Shown one piece after another: positions 12,229 to 21,380 of a stretch of 24,322 nucleotides of DNA (positions are counted from its first letter, which is position 1; each line of letters starts with the position of its first letter). The stretch is from Diplocarpon mali (lineage: Eukaryota; Ascomycota; Leotiomycetes; Helotiales; Drepanopezizaceae). The notes under the pieces were generated by a model, which was not told the DNA's origin, ran no database searches, and was given only the letters and a program-made list of their open reading frames with translations. A program made the translations under genes and the position numbers. The DNA lies in the NCBI GenBank assembly GCA_024741835.1, contig JAENRP010000144.1, positions 1 through 24,322 of the forward strand. The letters are read 5' to 3'.

Positions 12229-12328
12229 AACATCACCACAGGTGCTCACCACGGGTCCTGACCACAGATCCTCATCACAGATCCTCACCACAGCTCCTCA
12301 CCACATGTGCTCACAACATGTGCTCAAG
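12229..12328. repeat. 13-bp minisatellite, about 7.5 copies
   Basis: Seven consecutive 13-bp units, such as ATCCTCACCACAG, CTCCTCACCACAT and GTGCTCACAACAT, run from 12229 to 12319, and a partial eighth follows. Units differ by a few bases but keep a TCACCACA-like core. Because 13 is not divisible by three, the array is unlikely to be coding. It sits about 1.2 kb upstream of the hydrolase. Confidence 0.85.
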
Positions 12329-13563
12329 CGTCGGTCACAGAATCGAGCCGCCTAATGCCACGGTGACGAGGAGAACCCGGAGACTGGCTTACACGCTGAC
12401 CTGAGCCCAGGTCGGCTCCCCGCCCTTCTTCCATGCCCGCTTCAACTTTCCCACGCCTGCGCCCATCTCCCCGCAGCCCAGGGCAGCTCTGGTTGCACCG
12501 CCGGGCTCATAGTCACAGACTTGTCACGCAGAGAATTCCACCTCCCAATCAGAATCGGCTTTAGCACCAGATCCAGATTCACAGAAGCCTGATCGGGTGT
12601 CTCGCCAGCAACTGACGACGCTCAAGCAACGGGACCACGGCCTGCACCTGTCCTTCGTGCAGTGCCGAGACGGTACGGTGTCAAGCTTCGTCCTATCGCG
12701 GCTAAGCATACCTTATGCTCAGATTATCTACCGGCGCGCCATGTCCGCACGTTGCCATTCCAGCTACACAAGCGACGTGCCATCTCTCAGGGAAACAAGT
12801 TCCGGATTGCATATCTTATGCAGAGATAGTAGCTCTGGAGATCTGAAGATCCCTTCTGCTTGCACCGATTTCGATATGCGAAGAGGCTCCTCTGGCACAA
12901 TTGTTGGCAGGTACTCCGGCTTCATGTAGCACGAGCTGGGCACATACCTGACCACCCGGCAAAAATGCAGCGGACAGTTCTCGGTGCTACCTCAACGAAT
13001 ATCATCGCAGGTCTTGATAAGTGGCAGTCACCTTAGCAACTGCATGAGAAACATATCTCCTATCCGGGCGATATACAGATGAAAGGCTCTTGTTGAAAGA
13101 AGTAAATTGCTAGAATTTAGAGACACCTGCGCTGGTTAGTCCGGATTGAAACTCTTTCCTCTTTTCGGAGCGGCAATACAAAGCGCCGGGTTATGAGAGG
13201 CGATATCGCGAATTCGAAATCCGGAGCTACCTTCCTCGGCCCTGCCATTGCCAGCTGAATTTTCATGCGTTCGGCAAGACGGCATTAGCATTTGAGAACA
13301 GTCCATAGCCATAGATTAAGAGTGAGAGACGAGGTAAAAGTGTGGAAGTGACGGCAGATCGAGACTTGAACCCGAGAGACGAGTCAGAATTGTAAGAGAT
13401 CTAGTGGGCACAAGGAGAAATCCAAAGTGAAAAAGTCTGAGTTGTACTAAAGAAATTAAGCAGCAAGGTTTCTAAGCAGTCTCGTGTTTTTACGGTCGAC
13501 TGTCAGTTCAAGAGGCGACATATACCGAAGCAACCAAGTATTGCGTCTTGGACAAATCGATAG

Positions 13564-14528
13564 ATGCCTCACAAAATGCGCTTCCTCTGTCTTCCAGGCG
13601 CCTATGGTAGTGCCAAGGTAATCGCATGCCACCCCTAGCTAAACACCGTGCTGACCTCGCCCCAGAACTTCGAAGTTCAGCTGGGTAGGCCCTCCCAAGC
13701 CCCTATCCACCCTCCACATGATCTCTCGATTGATTGGCCTAAACTCAGCCCCCATCTGCAAAGAACTCTCCTCAGACGGCACCGCTGAGTTCTTCTTCAC
13801 CCAAGGCAAGGTTCATTGTGTACCGCCTCCAGGTTTTCTAGACTACTGTAAGTCATACCCCCTACAACCTTCGCCAACAAGCGAGGATTGAAACGAGTAT
13901 CTCACGATTGTTTACTTTCCACGTCCTCTCGCTCATTGACCCAGTCGGCCCGTCCCCCCACTACCGCTTCGTAGAGTACGACGGCATCGAACAAAACGAC
14001 ATCCTCGAACGCGTGCGCGACTTCCCTGAGGGCGAGAACCCGGAAGCCGTGATCCGCGAACTGCTCCCGTCCGGCAGCGACGGGATCCGGTCCTCAGTGC
14101 GGGCAGCCCTCGACGCGCTTTACACAACCCTCGAGAAGCACGGCCCCTTCGACGGGATCTGCGCGTACTCGGAAGGCACCGTCGTCGGCAGCACGCTTAT
14201 CATGGATGAGAAACGGCGCTTTGAGAGAGAAGGCCGCCCGCGCATGATCAAGAGAGCGGTCTTTTTTGCCGGGTGGCCACCGCTGAATCTGGACAGCAAC
14301 GAGATGCTGCTGAGCGATGTTAGTGAGGAGGTTGTGGATGTGCCGACATTGCATTGTATTGGAGCTGATGATCCATATCTACACGGTGCGATGGCCTTGT
14401 TTAATGTCTGCGACCAAGAGGAGGCAGTCTTGTTTGATCACGGGAAGGGGCATACTATTCCGAGGGATGTGCAGACGGTGAAGGAGCTCGGAGATGCGCT
14501 CAGAGGGCTGCCAGAGGCGGAATTCTAG
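13564..14528 (+). CDS. FSH1/LovG-type serine hydrolase (putative trans-acting thioesterase)
   Basis: This is a small alpha/beta hydrolase of about 251 residues in four exons: 13564-13617, 13666-13684, 13749-13847 and 13945-14528. The joined N-terminus reads MRFLCLPGAYGSAKNFEVQL, the family's first strand and loop. The nucleophile is Ser133 in AYSEG, with Asp200 in GADDPYL and His227 in GKGHTIP completing the triad. The stretch PPPGFLDYFGPSPHYRFVEY, formed across the third intron, is typical of FSH1 proteins near PKS genes. Exon 2 is only 19 nt. An in-frame ATG at 13576 has a better context (A at -3) and would shorten the protein by four residues. Known relatives such as LovG hydrolyse polyketides off reducing PKSs. 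The neighbouring PKS lacks a release domain, so I infer this role; the substrate is not shown. Confidence 0.88.
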
Positions 14529-16273
14529 GGGGGGTGGAGTAGATTTGGCTGGGCTAGATTTGTGTAGTCCTGAAGATCTGTTTTGGTTATAGATTTGGTG
14601 TCCAGAGACTATACTTGGTTAAACGAAGTAGAAAGCGCCAGTTTCAAGAACGAGAAATATGTTTTCAGTTAGTAATAGACTACCTTGTAGATATCCATTT
14701 TGCTTATTTTACATATATTTGAAAGTGAATGCCTCACATTGTAAATTTCTATCTGCCATTGGCACTTCAACTAGTAATTGGATTTTTCAAAAGACGTGAA
14801 GTCATTACAACGTCTGCTTTACGAGTAAGAAATGATTCTATAATTCCTCTAGCAGGCCCTGCTCTAAGTGAAAATGATCAGCACAGGTTAATACATAAGG
14901 CAGGTGGAGGTGTTAGCAGATGACAACGCAACTGAAAATATGTTCCGGATTCAAGAGTTAGACTTCAGCATCACTAGTACTGGCATACTTTGTAGATGTT
15001 GACAGCATTGTAGGCCCAATACTAGTCATGTTGTTTACCACGGTCCACAACATCACTATCAAGAACAACAGGATCTTGCTTTTCAGAGAGAGAGAGAGGT
15101 GTAAGAAACTCGTCATATTTAAGGCTGACAGCTGCGTAAAAGAACCCAGAGCTAAGGAAAGAAGAGAATGGCCAAAACAAGCATAAAGGCCATGTTAGGG
15201 AACGTTATCGGTTAGTGAGAAGGAGCCTATCACAGCTGAGAATTTAGAGGTGCAAAATAAAAAGAAACAGGGTAGATTGCTACAGCCAGTTGAATGTGAT
15301 AGACATGCATAGAAGAGCAGAAGAGGCGTGTTACTATAGTATAGATTTCAAATAAAACCAAGCTCAGTCGCAAGCAAGTTTCAAACAAAGAAAGGTGAGA
15401 GAAGAAGTGAGCTTTTTAAGGCTTCATCTGGCTCCATAGGTGGAGCTCAGTGAACACCCTTGGGACCAGAGAGTACTGCATTGGCCAGGTCCTAGACAAT
15501 TTCCAAAGCGCGTAGAAAGTTTCAGAGGTTTCAAAGATAGTTATAGTTGTTGCCAGATTGATCGTTATTCCCACTGGAGACTATCTCCTCGGGATACAAA
15601 TGGAGATATTCCCGTCACTCGACTCCGGGTGAAGATGCGGTGATTTTCTCTAGCGACAAGAGAGATGGTTTGCACCATCCAACCTGCACCCCCTGTTGAA
15701 CCTAAGCACGGGGTTCTAGGCCAGCCTCGAGACTTTGGGTAAGCATTTGCCATGAGCTTGAACCGACGTCAGACAAGCCGTTAGGAGAAAGTATATTCAG
15801 GAATGGCGGTGAGGATGAAGTGTGACACCCAGAGGTAGCTCTCCGACGAGCCACATGTCGGCTGCCGAAGGGATCCTGCATGAAGTTGCTTGCTTTGACA
15901 TGAGATGGCTGTTCACCAAGCAAAACAGATGCTGGTGGCCATGCTATTCGTTAGTTTTTTTTTCATCTCTTCGTTATAGCAACTATGTATATTATTGATC
16001 AAGCCTGCAGGGTCCAGAAATTTATATTGAGAATCTTTGCCATCAATCACAGTCACGAAGTTCAGTCTGAGACGTCACGCGTGGTTAGAAATGCTGCCAG
16101 CGATGTGACGATGTCTTAGTTGGAGCGCGCAGTTTCTCAAGTAAGGCTGGGCCAACACAAGGGTCTCAGACCCTTAAGTCTGTGGTGTTGATAAGTCGGG
16201 ATACGTCCTTTTAGATAATACTTGAGTAAAGCCAGACAGTTGTGACGGGAAGATCTTATCTCCCTATTAGTAG

Positions 16274-16285
16274 CCTACCGGTAGG
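16274..16285. promoter_or_regulatory. 12-bp palindrome CCTACCGGTAGG
   Basis: CCTACCGGTAGG is a perfect palindrome about 520 nt upstream of the Clr5-domain gene. It could bind a dimeric regulator. No second copy was seen in the window, so the role is unproven. Confidence 0.3.
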
Positions 16286-16400
16286 TCATATTCCTAGGGA
16301 TGCCATTCATTTCCTACCCAGGTGAGTACCTAGATCTAGTATGCAGTGCAAGAGTTGTCGCTGCATGAGTTGACAAAAGATTGTTTCCGTGGTCAGTCAC

Positions 16401-16436
16401 GTCGACGTCGACACCGACATCGACATCAACATCAGC
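16401..16436. repeat. Imperfect hexanucleotide repeat (GTCGAC-like), 6 units
   Basis: Six consecutive 6-bp units read GTCGAC, GTCGAC, ACCGAC, ATCGAC, ATCAAC and ATCAGC. The array lies about 370 nt upstream of the Clr5-domain start codon, in non-coding sequence or the 5' leader. Confidence 0.7.
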
Positions 16437-16605
16437 CTCCTCGAGTTCAGCCTCCTGCCGAGGCAACTTGGAAGGTAACCTGGATGGCAAGGCAAGACAA
16501 GGCTTTCGGCCCAATCAAAGCCTTGTCTATCAGAGTGGATGGATGTATCTTCATCTATTGGCTTTGAGTCGGGCTCAATGTTGATCCGCCCCGCCCCACG
16601 ATCTG

Positions 16606-16631
16606 ATTGGTGCCGGCCGCCCGGCCACGTG
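16606..16631. promoter_or_regulatory. CCAAT box (reverse) and CACGTG E-box upstream of the Clr5 gene
   Basis: ATTGG (CCAAT on the minus strand) lies at 16606-16610 and a CACGTG hexamer at 16626-16631, about 175-200 nt upstream of the start codon. These are the usual targets of the fungal CCAAT-binding complex and of bHLH factors. A second CCAAT is at 16511-16515. Binding is inferred from motif and spacing only. Confidence 0.4.
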
Positions 16632-16804
16632 ATGGTCTCAGCCGTGTTTTGGACGACCGAATACGCCAGGATCTTACTTTCACCAAACCTCCAGCCGTCT
16701 CGGCTTTTTGATATCCATCAGGCCATGACCGATAAGGATTCTTGCGGTTGAGCAGAGACAGAGTTTCCCATCGCCATATGTCTTTGAGCCTCTTCTAGCT
16801 TCTC

Positions 16805-19381
16805 ATGATGCCCCGACGGGCCCTTGGTCCTGAGATCCTCCCTCGGGAAGATGCCGTGGTCAAGACGTCCGAGACCTCCCGTGAGGCCTCGTGCCGGCTG
16901 AGGAACGACAAGAGGTGGAATTTCCACAAGGATGAGATCCGGAAGATCTATATCGAGGAGGACCGGACCCTCCAGGTCACGATGAGAATCATCGAGGAGA
17001 AGTACGGCTTCAAAGCAAGGTAGGATCGGCCGCATTCCGAACATATCTGTCACGTTACGACCGGTACCAAGGCCGCTACTAACTGGACGCTCCAGCCCGA
17101 GAAAGTGGAAGATGAAGCTGAAAGAGTGGAATTTCGAAAAGTACTTCCCGTCGGCGATCATGAGCTTCGCGGTGGCCAAGAGGGAGAAGAGGAAGATCGA
17201 CGAGGGTAAAGAGACGGTCTTCTACCACGGCGACTCTCTGATTCCCTCGGAAAAGATCGAGCACTTCAAGAGACGGAAGATGACGAATCGAGGGCGAGTC
17301 GCAACTCCGGATCCTGGTAAGGCGGCTGGCTATGTATTTCACCGCACGGAAAGGTCTCAAATCTGACTGACTCGATCTCATTATCATTAGGCACGCCAAG
17401 AGATATCAGATATCACACTCCCGGTCCCGAACGTTCGCCCTCCCCGAAACCGATCCTGGAAGAGGTTCCCGACTACCGCTCGACGACCTGGAACCAAAGA
17501 AGTGTCACTCCCATCGAAGAGCAAAGCGTGACTCTCGCCATGTGTGATCACGTGACGCCAAGGCCCGAGCACAGCTTTCCCCTGATGATGGAGCAGAAGA
17601 TGCCCAGCTATCAACCCCCCGCTATGGACTACGAACCTCGGCCAGACGAGGAAATGGACGCAGAAGGCGAGGATGAGACGACCCCCGCCCCGCCTAGCTA
17701 TACGGACGAACTGCCCGCCCTCAGTCCGCTGATGCCACTCTCCTCGCCAAACTCGTCGTCCAACCTGCAAGAAATCTCGCTAAGTTCGCAATCAGCTTCC
17801 CAAGAACACATCGCCCTTCCACAGATGCAGTACCTGACCATTAATCCCGTCTTCCTGGATGTGAACCATGTTGGAGACGAAACGAATTCCTCCAATGACG
17901 ACCAGATGGCGTATCAGATGGATCGACGCGGTTCGAGTTTGCAGCCAGCTGACATATTAAAGGCAGCAGAGAAGGAGGACGGCGCAGAATCAGCAGATAG
18001 CCTGATTCACGGTGTTTTGATCGACTTTCCTAGAATCGCCTCACGGCTATCAACTTTCAATCTCGACGGCCAGACGTCCTACCTTCGAGGTTCCGACGAC
18101 ATGCTACCCCCCATCAATGGCAACGCAGATGAAAGAGTCCAGGATGGAAATTTGGCTGTGTTTGAGGAGAAGATGGCCCTCGCGCGATCATATCGAGAGA
18201 GCGGCTCTTTGCGAAAGGCTGAGTCGGCATATCTGCAAGCCCTGGTGGAGTACTCCGATATAGCCAGCGTCGAGGGCAAGATAGCCCAGCATACGCCCGA
18301 GTTCCTCCTCTTCTTCAAATCCCTCGGCATCACTGGTCCACAATACAACCTGGATCAGAGCATTTTTATATGTCGATGGCTGCTAGTAACGTGCGAGAAA
18401 GAGCTTGGTCAAGGGGCCGAAACGACGCGAGCAACGTACGCCCTGGCGGATCTATTGCGACGATCCGACCGTTTAAAGGATGCAGAAGACCTCTATACGA
18501 AAGCATTTGGTGGGTTCGAGAGGTTAAGTCTGGTGAAAGAGAGACTGGAATGTCAGCGCTCGCTCGGGACACTCCTCTTCAGCACTGGGCGTCTCGACAA
18601 AGCCGTGCGTATGCTTGTATCCACGCTCTGCGAGTTTATGACCGACGACACCCTCGAGGGGCTTGGGTACGGCGAGGACATAGGTGGCGTCCTCACCGCG
18701 CTCTCGGAAGCATTCACCAGGACGAAACACGAGCGACGCTGGAACGCGATGAAATCATCCGTCTCCCAACTGCAGGTCCTGCTCCTTCGCCCCAGCGCCG
18801 TATGCCGCTGGTCGCAAAACATACAACCCAAAGTCTTCCTCGAAGCTATGAGATTGGCCTCCACGATCTCGCAAGAGGATTGGTACGACACCGCCGAGAT
18901 GCTGTACCTGGTCACCGTGCCCAAGATCCACGCCCTGGACAATTTTATCTACGGCCGCAAGAAAGCCGATGCTTTTATCGCTTATTGCATGCAACATCAG
19001 CGACGCAAGGAATGGCGGAAGTGCATCCGTGACATCCTGCACGCCTACAAAAGCCTCATGGCCGGCGACCGCGAGGCGGCCGTGCAAGAGGGACCGGTCG
19101 AACTCCTGCGCGAGACGTGGTCCCGCATCAAGAAGGCCGTCGCAGACGACCCTCTCATCACGAAGGACGGAGCAACGAAAGAGTCGATGCGCAAAATTGA
19201 CTTTGCGGATCAGAAACTGCTCTTCTGGAAGAAACTCTACATCTCTGGCTTGCTGGACGACGAGAGCGAGGAGGAAGATTGGGAGAAGGACACAAAGCGC
19301 GATTCCAGGTACGGTGTCACGTACAGCGTGAGCGACGTCACCGGCGTCAGCTACTCTGCCTACTACAGAGAATTGCGGTAG
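16805..19381 (+). CDS. Clr5-domain protein with TPR-like repeats
   Basis: Three exons (16805-17019, 17096-17316, 17391-19381) give about 808 residues. Intron 1 has a perfect TACTAAC branch point, and both introns restore a continuous frame. Residues about 37-90 form a Clr5 domain: RWNFHKDEIRKIYIEEDRTL followed by YGFKASPRKWKMKLKEWNF. Intron 1 splits this domain, so the match depends on splicing. Residues about 130-330 are low-complexity, rich in Pro, Ser and acidic residues. Helical TPR-like units lie near 407-440 (ALARSYRESGSLRKAESAYL), 491-523 (ALADLLRRSDRLKDAEDLYT) and 532-563 (SLGTLLFSTGRLDKAVRML). The C-terminal 200 residues are helical with no domain I recognise. Clr5 domains are fungal, N-terminal and mostly of unknown function; a nuclear regulatory role is inferred. 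ATG 16808 has the better start context and differs by one residue. No link to the PKS is shown. Confidence 0.9.
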
Positions 19382-20019
19382 ATGCCCACGGACTTTCTGG
19401 TGCGATGGCCATCATGAGGCCGCATGGTACATATGGGGGGGGGATCTTGTGGGAGGATAGCCCTTTCTTTCTCTTTTCCGGCTTGCCTCTGGGGGTGATG
19501 GAGACGAGAGAAGAGCCGTGGCGGGATCAAATGCTGTCATTTAGCGTTGTACGTTGAGCTCGGTGCATGGGTCACCCTTTGTGTAACTATTTGTTCAAGA
19601 GATGAATGAGATTGTATACTCGGTTGGGAACGCGGCCTTTGCGCGGGGTGACTTGACAGCAACGGCCGTGAGCACTCTTTTAGCTGCCGCCGAGTAGCCG
19701 GCTTCAAGTTGAGTTACGACGTGGGAACTCGCACGTTTACTTGGACCCGGCATGGCCTTGGGGAGTCACACGTTTAACACACGCGGTGGGATAGTAGAGA
19801 TGGAACGTCTCATCAGAGCTAAATTCAGACTCGAACCCCCTTCTTACCGCGATGCTTCTCTCGTGCTCAGCAACTAACGAGCCACTCCCCGGCGGGGAAC
19901 TCGTGGCCTCCGTCAGGCCTTCCGTTCACTGACAGACGGTGCCCAGATCCATCAACCTCCAGTCGGGGCAGCCAGCTATGATGCCTCGAAAGAACGGCCG
20001 CTCCCCCGGACATACCGAC
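19382..20019. other. Convergent intergenic region
   Basis: This 638-nt stretch lies between the 3' end of the plus-strand Clr5 gene and the 3' end of a minus-strand secreted-protein gene. No open frame of note, repeat or clear AATAAA was seen. It should hold both transcript ends. Confidence 0.5.
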
Positions 20020-20706
20020 CTAGACGAACTCTCTCTTGACGTCAATCTTCTGGCAGGAAGGGTTCTCTGGCTTGTCTCCCACGACCCAGGAGAGAGTATG
20101 CAGCAAGCGGCCCACGTCTGTCGTGCAGAGGTACCAGCTGTAGACAGCCTTTGGAACGGCCGTGATTCTCACGGGTGGATAGACACCATCGTCGTCGTTT
20201 CGCCACAGGTGAAGCCTCTCCTCCCGATCAAACCCAACCAATTCCGGATCTTGTGTCTCATCAAGTGTGAACAGAGGCACGATCACATTCCCGGTGACTG
20301 TCCCCTTGATCTTCAAGCCAGACGATGCGGCCACAACACTGGGTGGGAGCTTCCACGTGAGGATGCCTACATCTCCGAGCCCCCCTGGAAATCGAGAAAG
20401 GTACGTGTTTTCCTTCGTCGTGTAGTTGAGGGCAAACTGGTGGGCGATGGCGTCCACTCCGTCGTCTTCGTCGATTTGGCCGCGTCTGGCGCCCGCCCAC
20501 GGAGGCATCTCGCCCAGGCAGAGAGAATGGATCAGAAGCCATTCGCGACAGCAGCGAAGACTCCGGCCGTCCAAGCTGCTGTTCGACGACGCCACGACGA
20601 GGCGGAATAAGCCGGTCCTCTCGGCGTAAAAGGGCTCGCTCGAACGAGGCCAGATGGCACCGACGGAAGCAGCGACGGCGAGACCGCCCAGGACGGAGGC
20701 ACGCAT
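20020..20706 (-). CDS. Small secreted protein, paralog B (function unknown)
   Basis: A single exon of 228 residues. It starts MRASVLGGLAVAASVGA, a plausible signal peptide. The mature part shares a scaffold with the gene at 21381-21980: LVVASS against LVISSS, HSLCL against HALCF, FALNYT against FTLNYT, VGILTWK against VGLITWK, and a C-terminus LSWVVG..NPSC..IDVKREFV against LAWVVG..NPTC..IVVSRVFV. Cys53, Cys63, Cys194 and Cys218 match the paralog's four cysteines, and Cys52 is extra. The frame stays open upstream with an ATG at 21024, which would add 106 residues of unrelated Pro/Arg-rich sequence and bury the signal peptide, so I chose 20706. I infer extracellular location and two disulfides. 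No enzymatic motif is visible. Confidence 0.8.
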   Translation of the reverse strand: MRASVLGGLAVAASVGAIWPRSSEPFYAERTGLFRLVVASSNSSLDGRSLRCCREWLLIHSLCLGEMPPWAGARRGQIDEDDGVDAIAHQFALNYTTKENTYLSRFPGGLGDVGILTWKLPPSVVAASSGLKIKGTVTGNVIVPLFTLDETQDPELVGFDREERLHLWRNDDDGVYPPVRITAVPKAVYSWYLCTTDVGRLLHTLSWVVGDKPENPSCQKIDVKREFV

Positions 20707-21380
20707 GGCAGCGTCGAGGACCGGGGAGATGTTTTCGGGTCTGCGAGATCGAAAGAAGTCATATGCTATGCCGTCTCTCAATGTCCGACGCGAGACTGGC
20801 GGCGGTGCTGATGATGATATGTAATAGATGGACGAGGAGGCTTGATCAAGGCGGTTTGCGATGCTGATGAGGAATGGGAGAAGAGGACGAAGTTCTTGGG
20901 CCGGACCTCGAGGCGGCGAACCCTCGGGCGAGCGGATGAGAGGCTCTCTTTCCTTGCGCCCCTGAGCGGTCTGCAGGGGAGGAGCATCAGGTGCCTCGAG
21001 GGAGGAGGTGATCTTTGGCAGCATCTTTGGCGGCAAGCAACGAGATATCGAGGCGACCGAGGGATATCTCTGTCAGCGGGCTGGGGAGATGCGCCCGAGG
21101 ACATTTGAGGGATGGGAACAGACAAACTGAAAGGAATGAATTATGATTATGATTGGGGCGAGAATCCATAGTTCGGATCGCAAGCACTTGCGATGCTGCA
21201 TCCCGGGTCCCCATGTTTACATCAAACCACGACGGCCACCACCACGACGGCCACCACCACGACGGCCACCACCACGACGGCCACCTTCAAGACGGCCACC
21301 ACCAAGACGGCCACCACCAACACGTCCCCTCACCTCCCGCCTCCTTCGCGCCCTTCATGCCTCGTGCCCATCATCTTCGC
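20707..21380. other. Intergenic region between the two secreted-protein paralogs
   Basis: This should hold the promoter of the 20706 gene and the 3' end of the 21980 gene. The minus-strand frame from 20707 to 21036 is open and continuous with the downstream gene but lacks secreted-protein features. A 15-bp minisatellite lies at 21231-21320. Confidence 0.5.
21231..21320. repeat. 15-bp minisatellite, 6 copies
   Basis: Six head-to-tail 15-bp units of GACGGCCACCACCAC run from 21231. The fourth ends CTTCAA and the last two end CACCAA. Being a multiple of three, the array is open in several frames and would encode Asp-Gly-His-His-His or Arg-Arg-Pro-Pro-Pro repeats on the plus strand. The surrounding plus-strand frames are antisense to a real gene, so I treat it as non-coding. 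It starts about 60 nt past the stop of the 21381-21980 gene. Confidence 0.88.

Larger units (their letters stand above)
10578..13563. other. Long divergent intergenic region between PKS and hydrolase
   Basis: About 3 kb separates the start codons of two divergent genes. Short open frames exist on both strands, but none shows a recognisable domain, credible start context or intron-exon structure. It contains a perfect 14-bp palindrome (11327-11340), a CACGTG at 11982-11987 and a 13-bp minisatellite (12229-12328). It should hold both promoters. A small or decayed gene cannot be excluded, since the space is larger than two promoters need. Confidence 0.55.
14529..16804. other. Gene-poor, partly AT-rich intergenic region
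   Basis: No gene is supported. From about 14580 to 15420 the sequence is visibly richer in A and T than the flanking genes, with many short interrupted frames (for example 14729-14923, and an uninterrupted frame with no ATG at about 14958-15183 holding a hydrophobic then very basic stretch). This resembles decayed repeat-derived DNA, but I could not recognise a transposon family or find terminal repeats. The last 550 nt have promoter-like features listed separately. Confidence 0.5.

Noticed and set aside
12229..12328. CRISPR-like direct repeats
   Set aside because: The units are 13 bp with no spacers and the genome is fungal, so this is a minisatellite. The same holds for the 15-bp array at 21231-21320.
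13359..13375. tRNA-like T-arm (GGTTCAAGTC on the minus strand)
   Set aside because: The T-arm pairs, but no matching 5' acceptor strand, A box or anticodon arm is found upstream on that strand.
18370..19032. 220-codon plus-strand frame inside the Clr5/TPR gene
   Set aside because: It is an out-of-frame shadow, very rich in Arg and His, while the overlapping frame carries TPR-like helices and continues the spliced gene.
19827..19840. B-box-like GGTTCGAGTC on the minus strand
   Set aside because: The flanking bases do not form a T-arm stem and no cloverleaf can be drawn.
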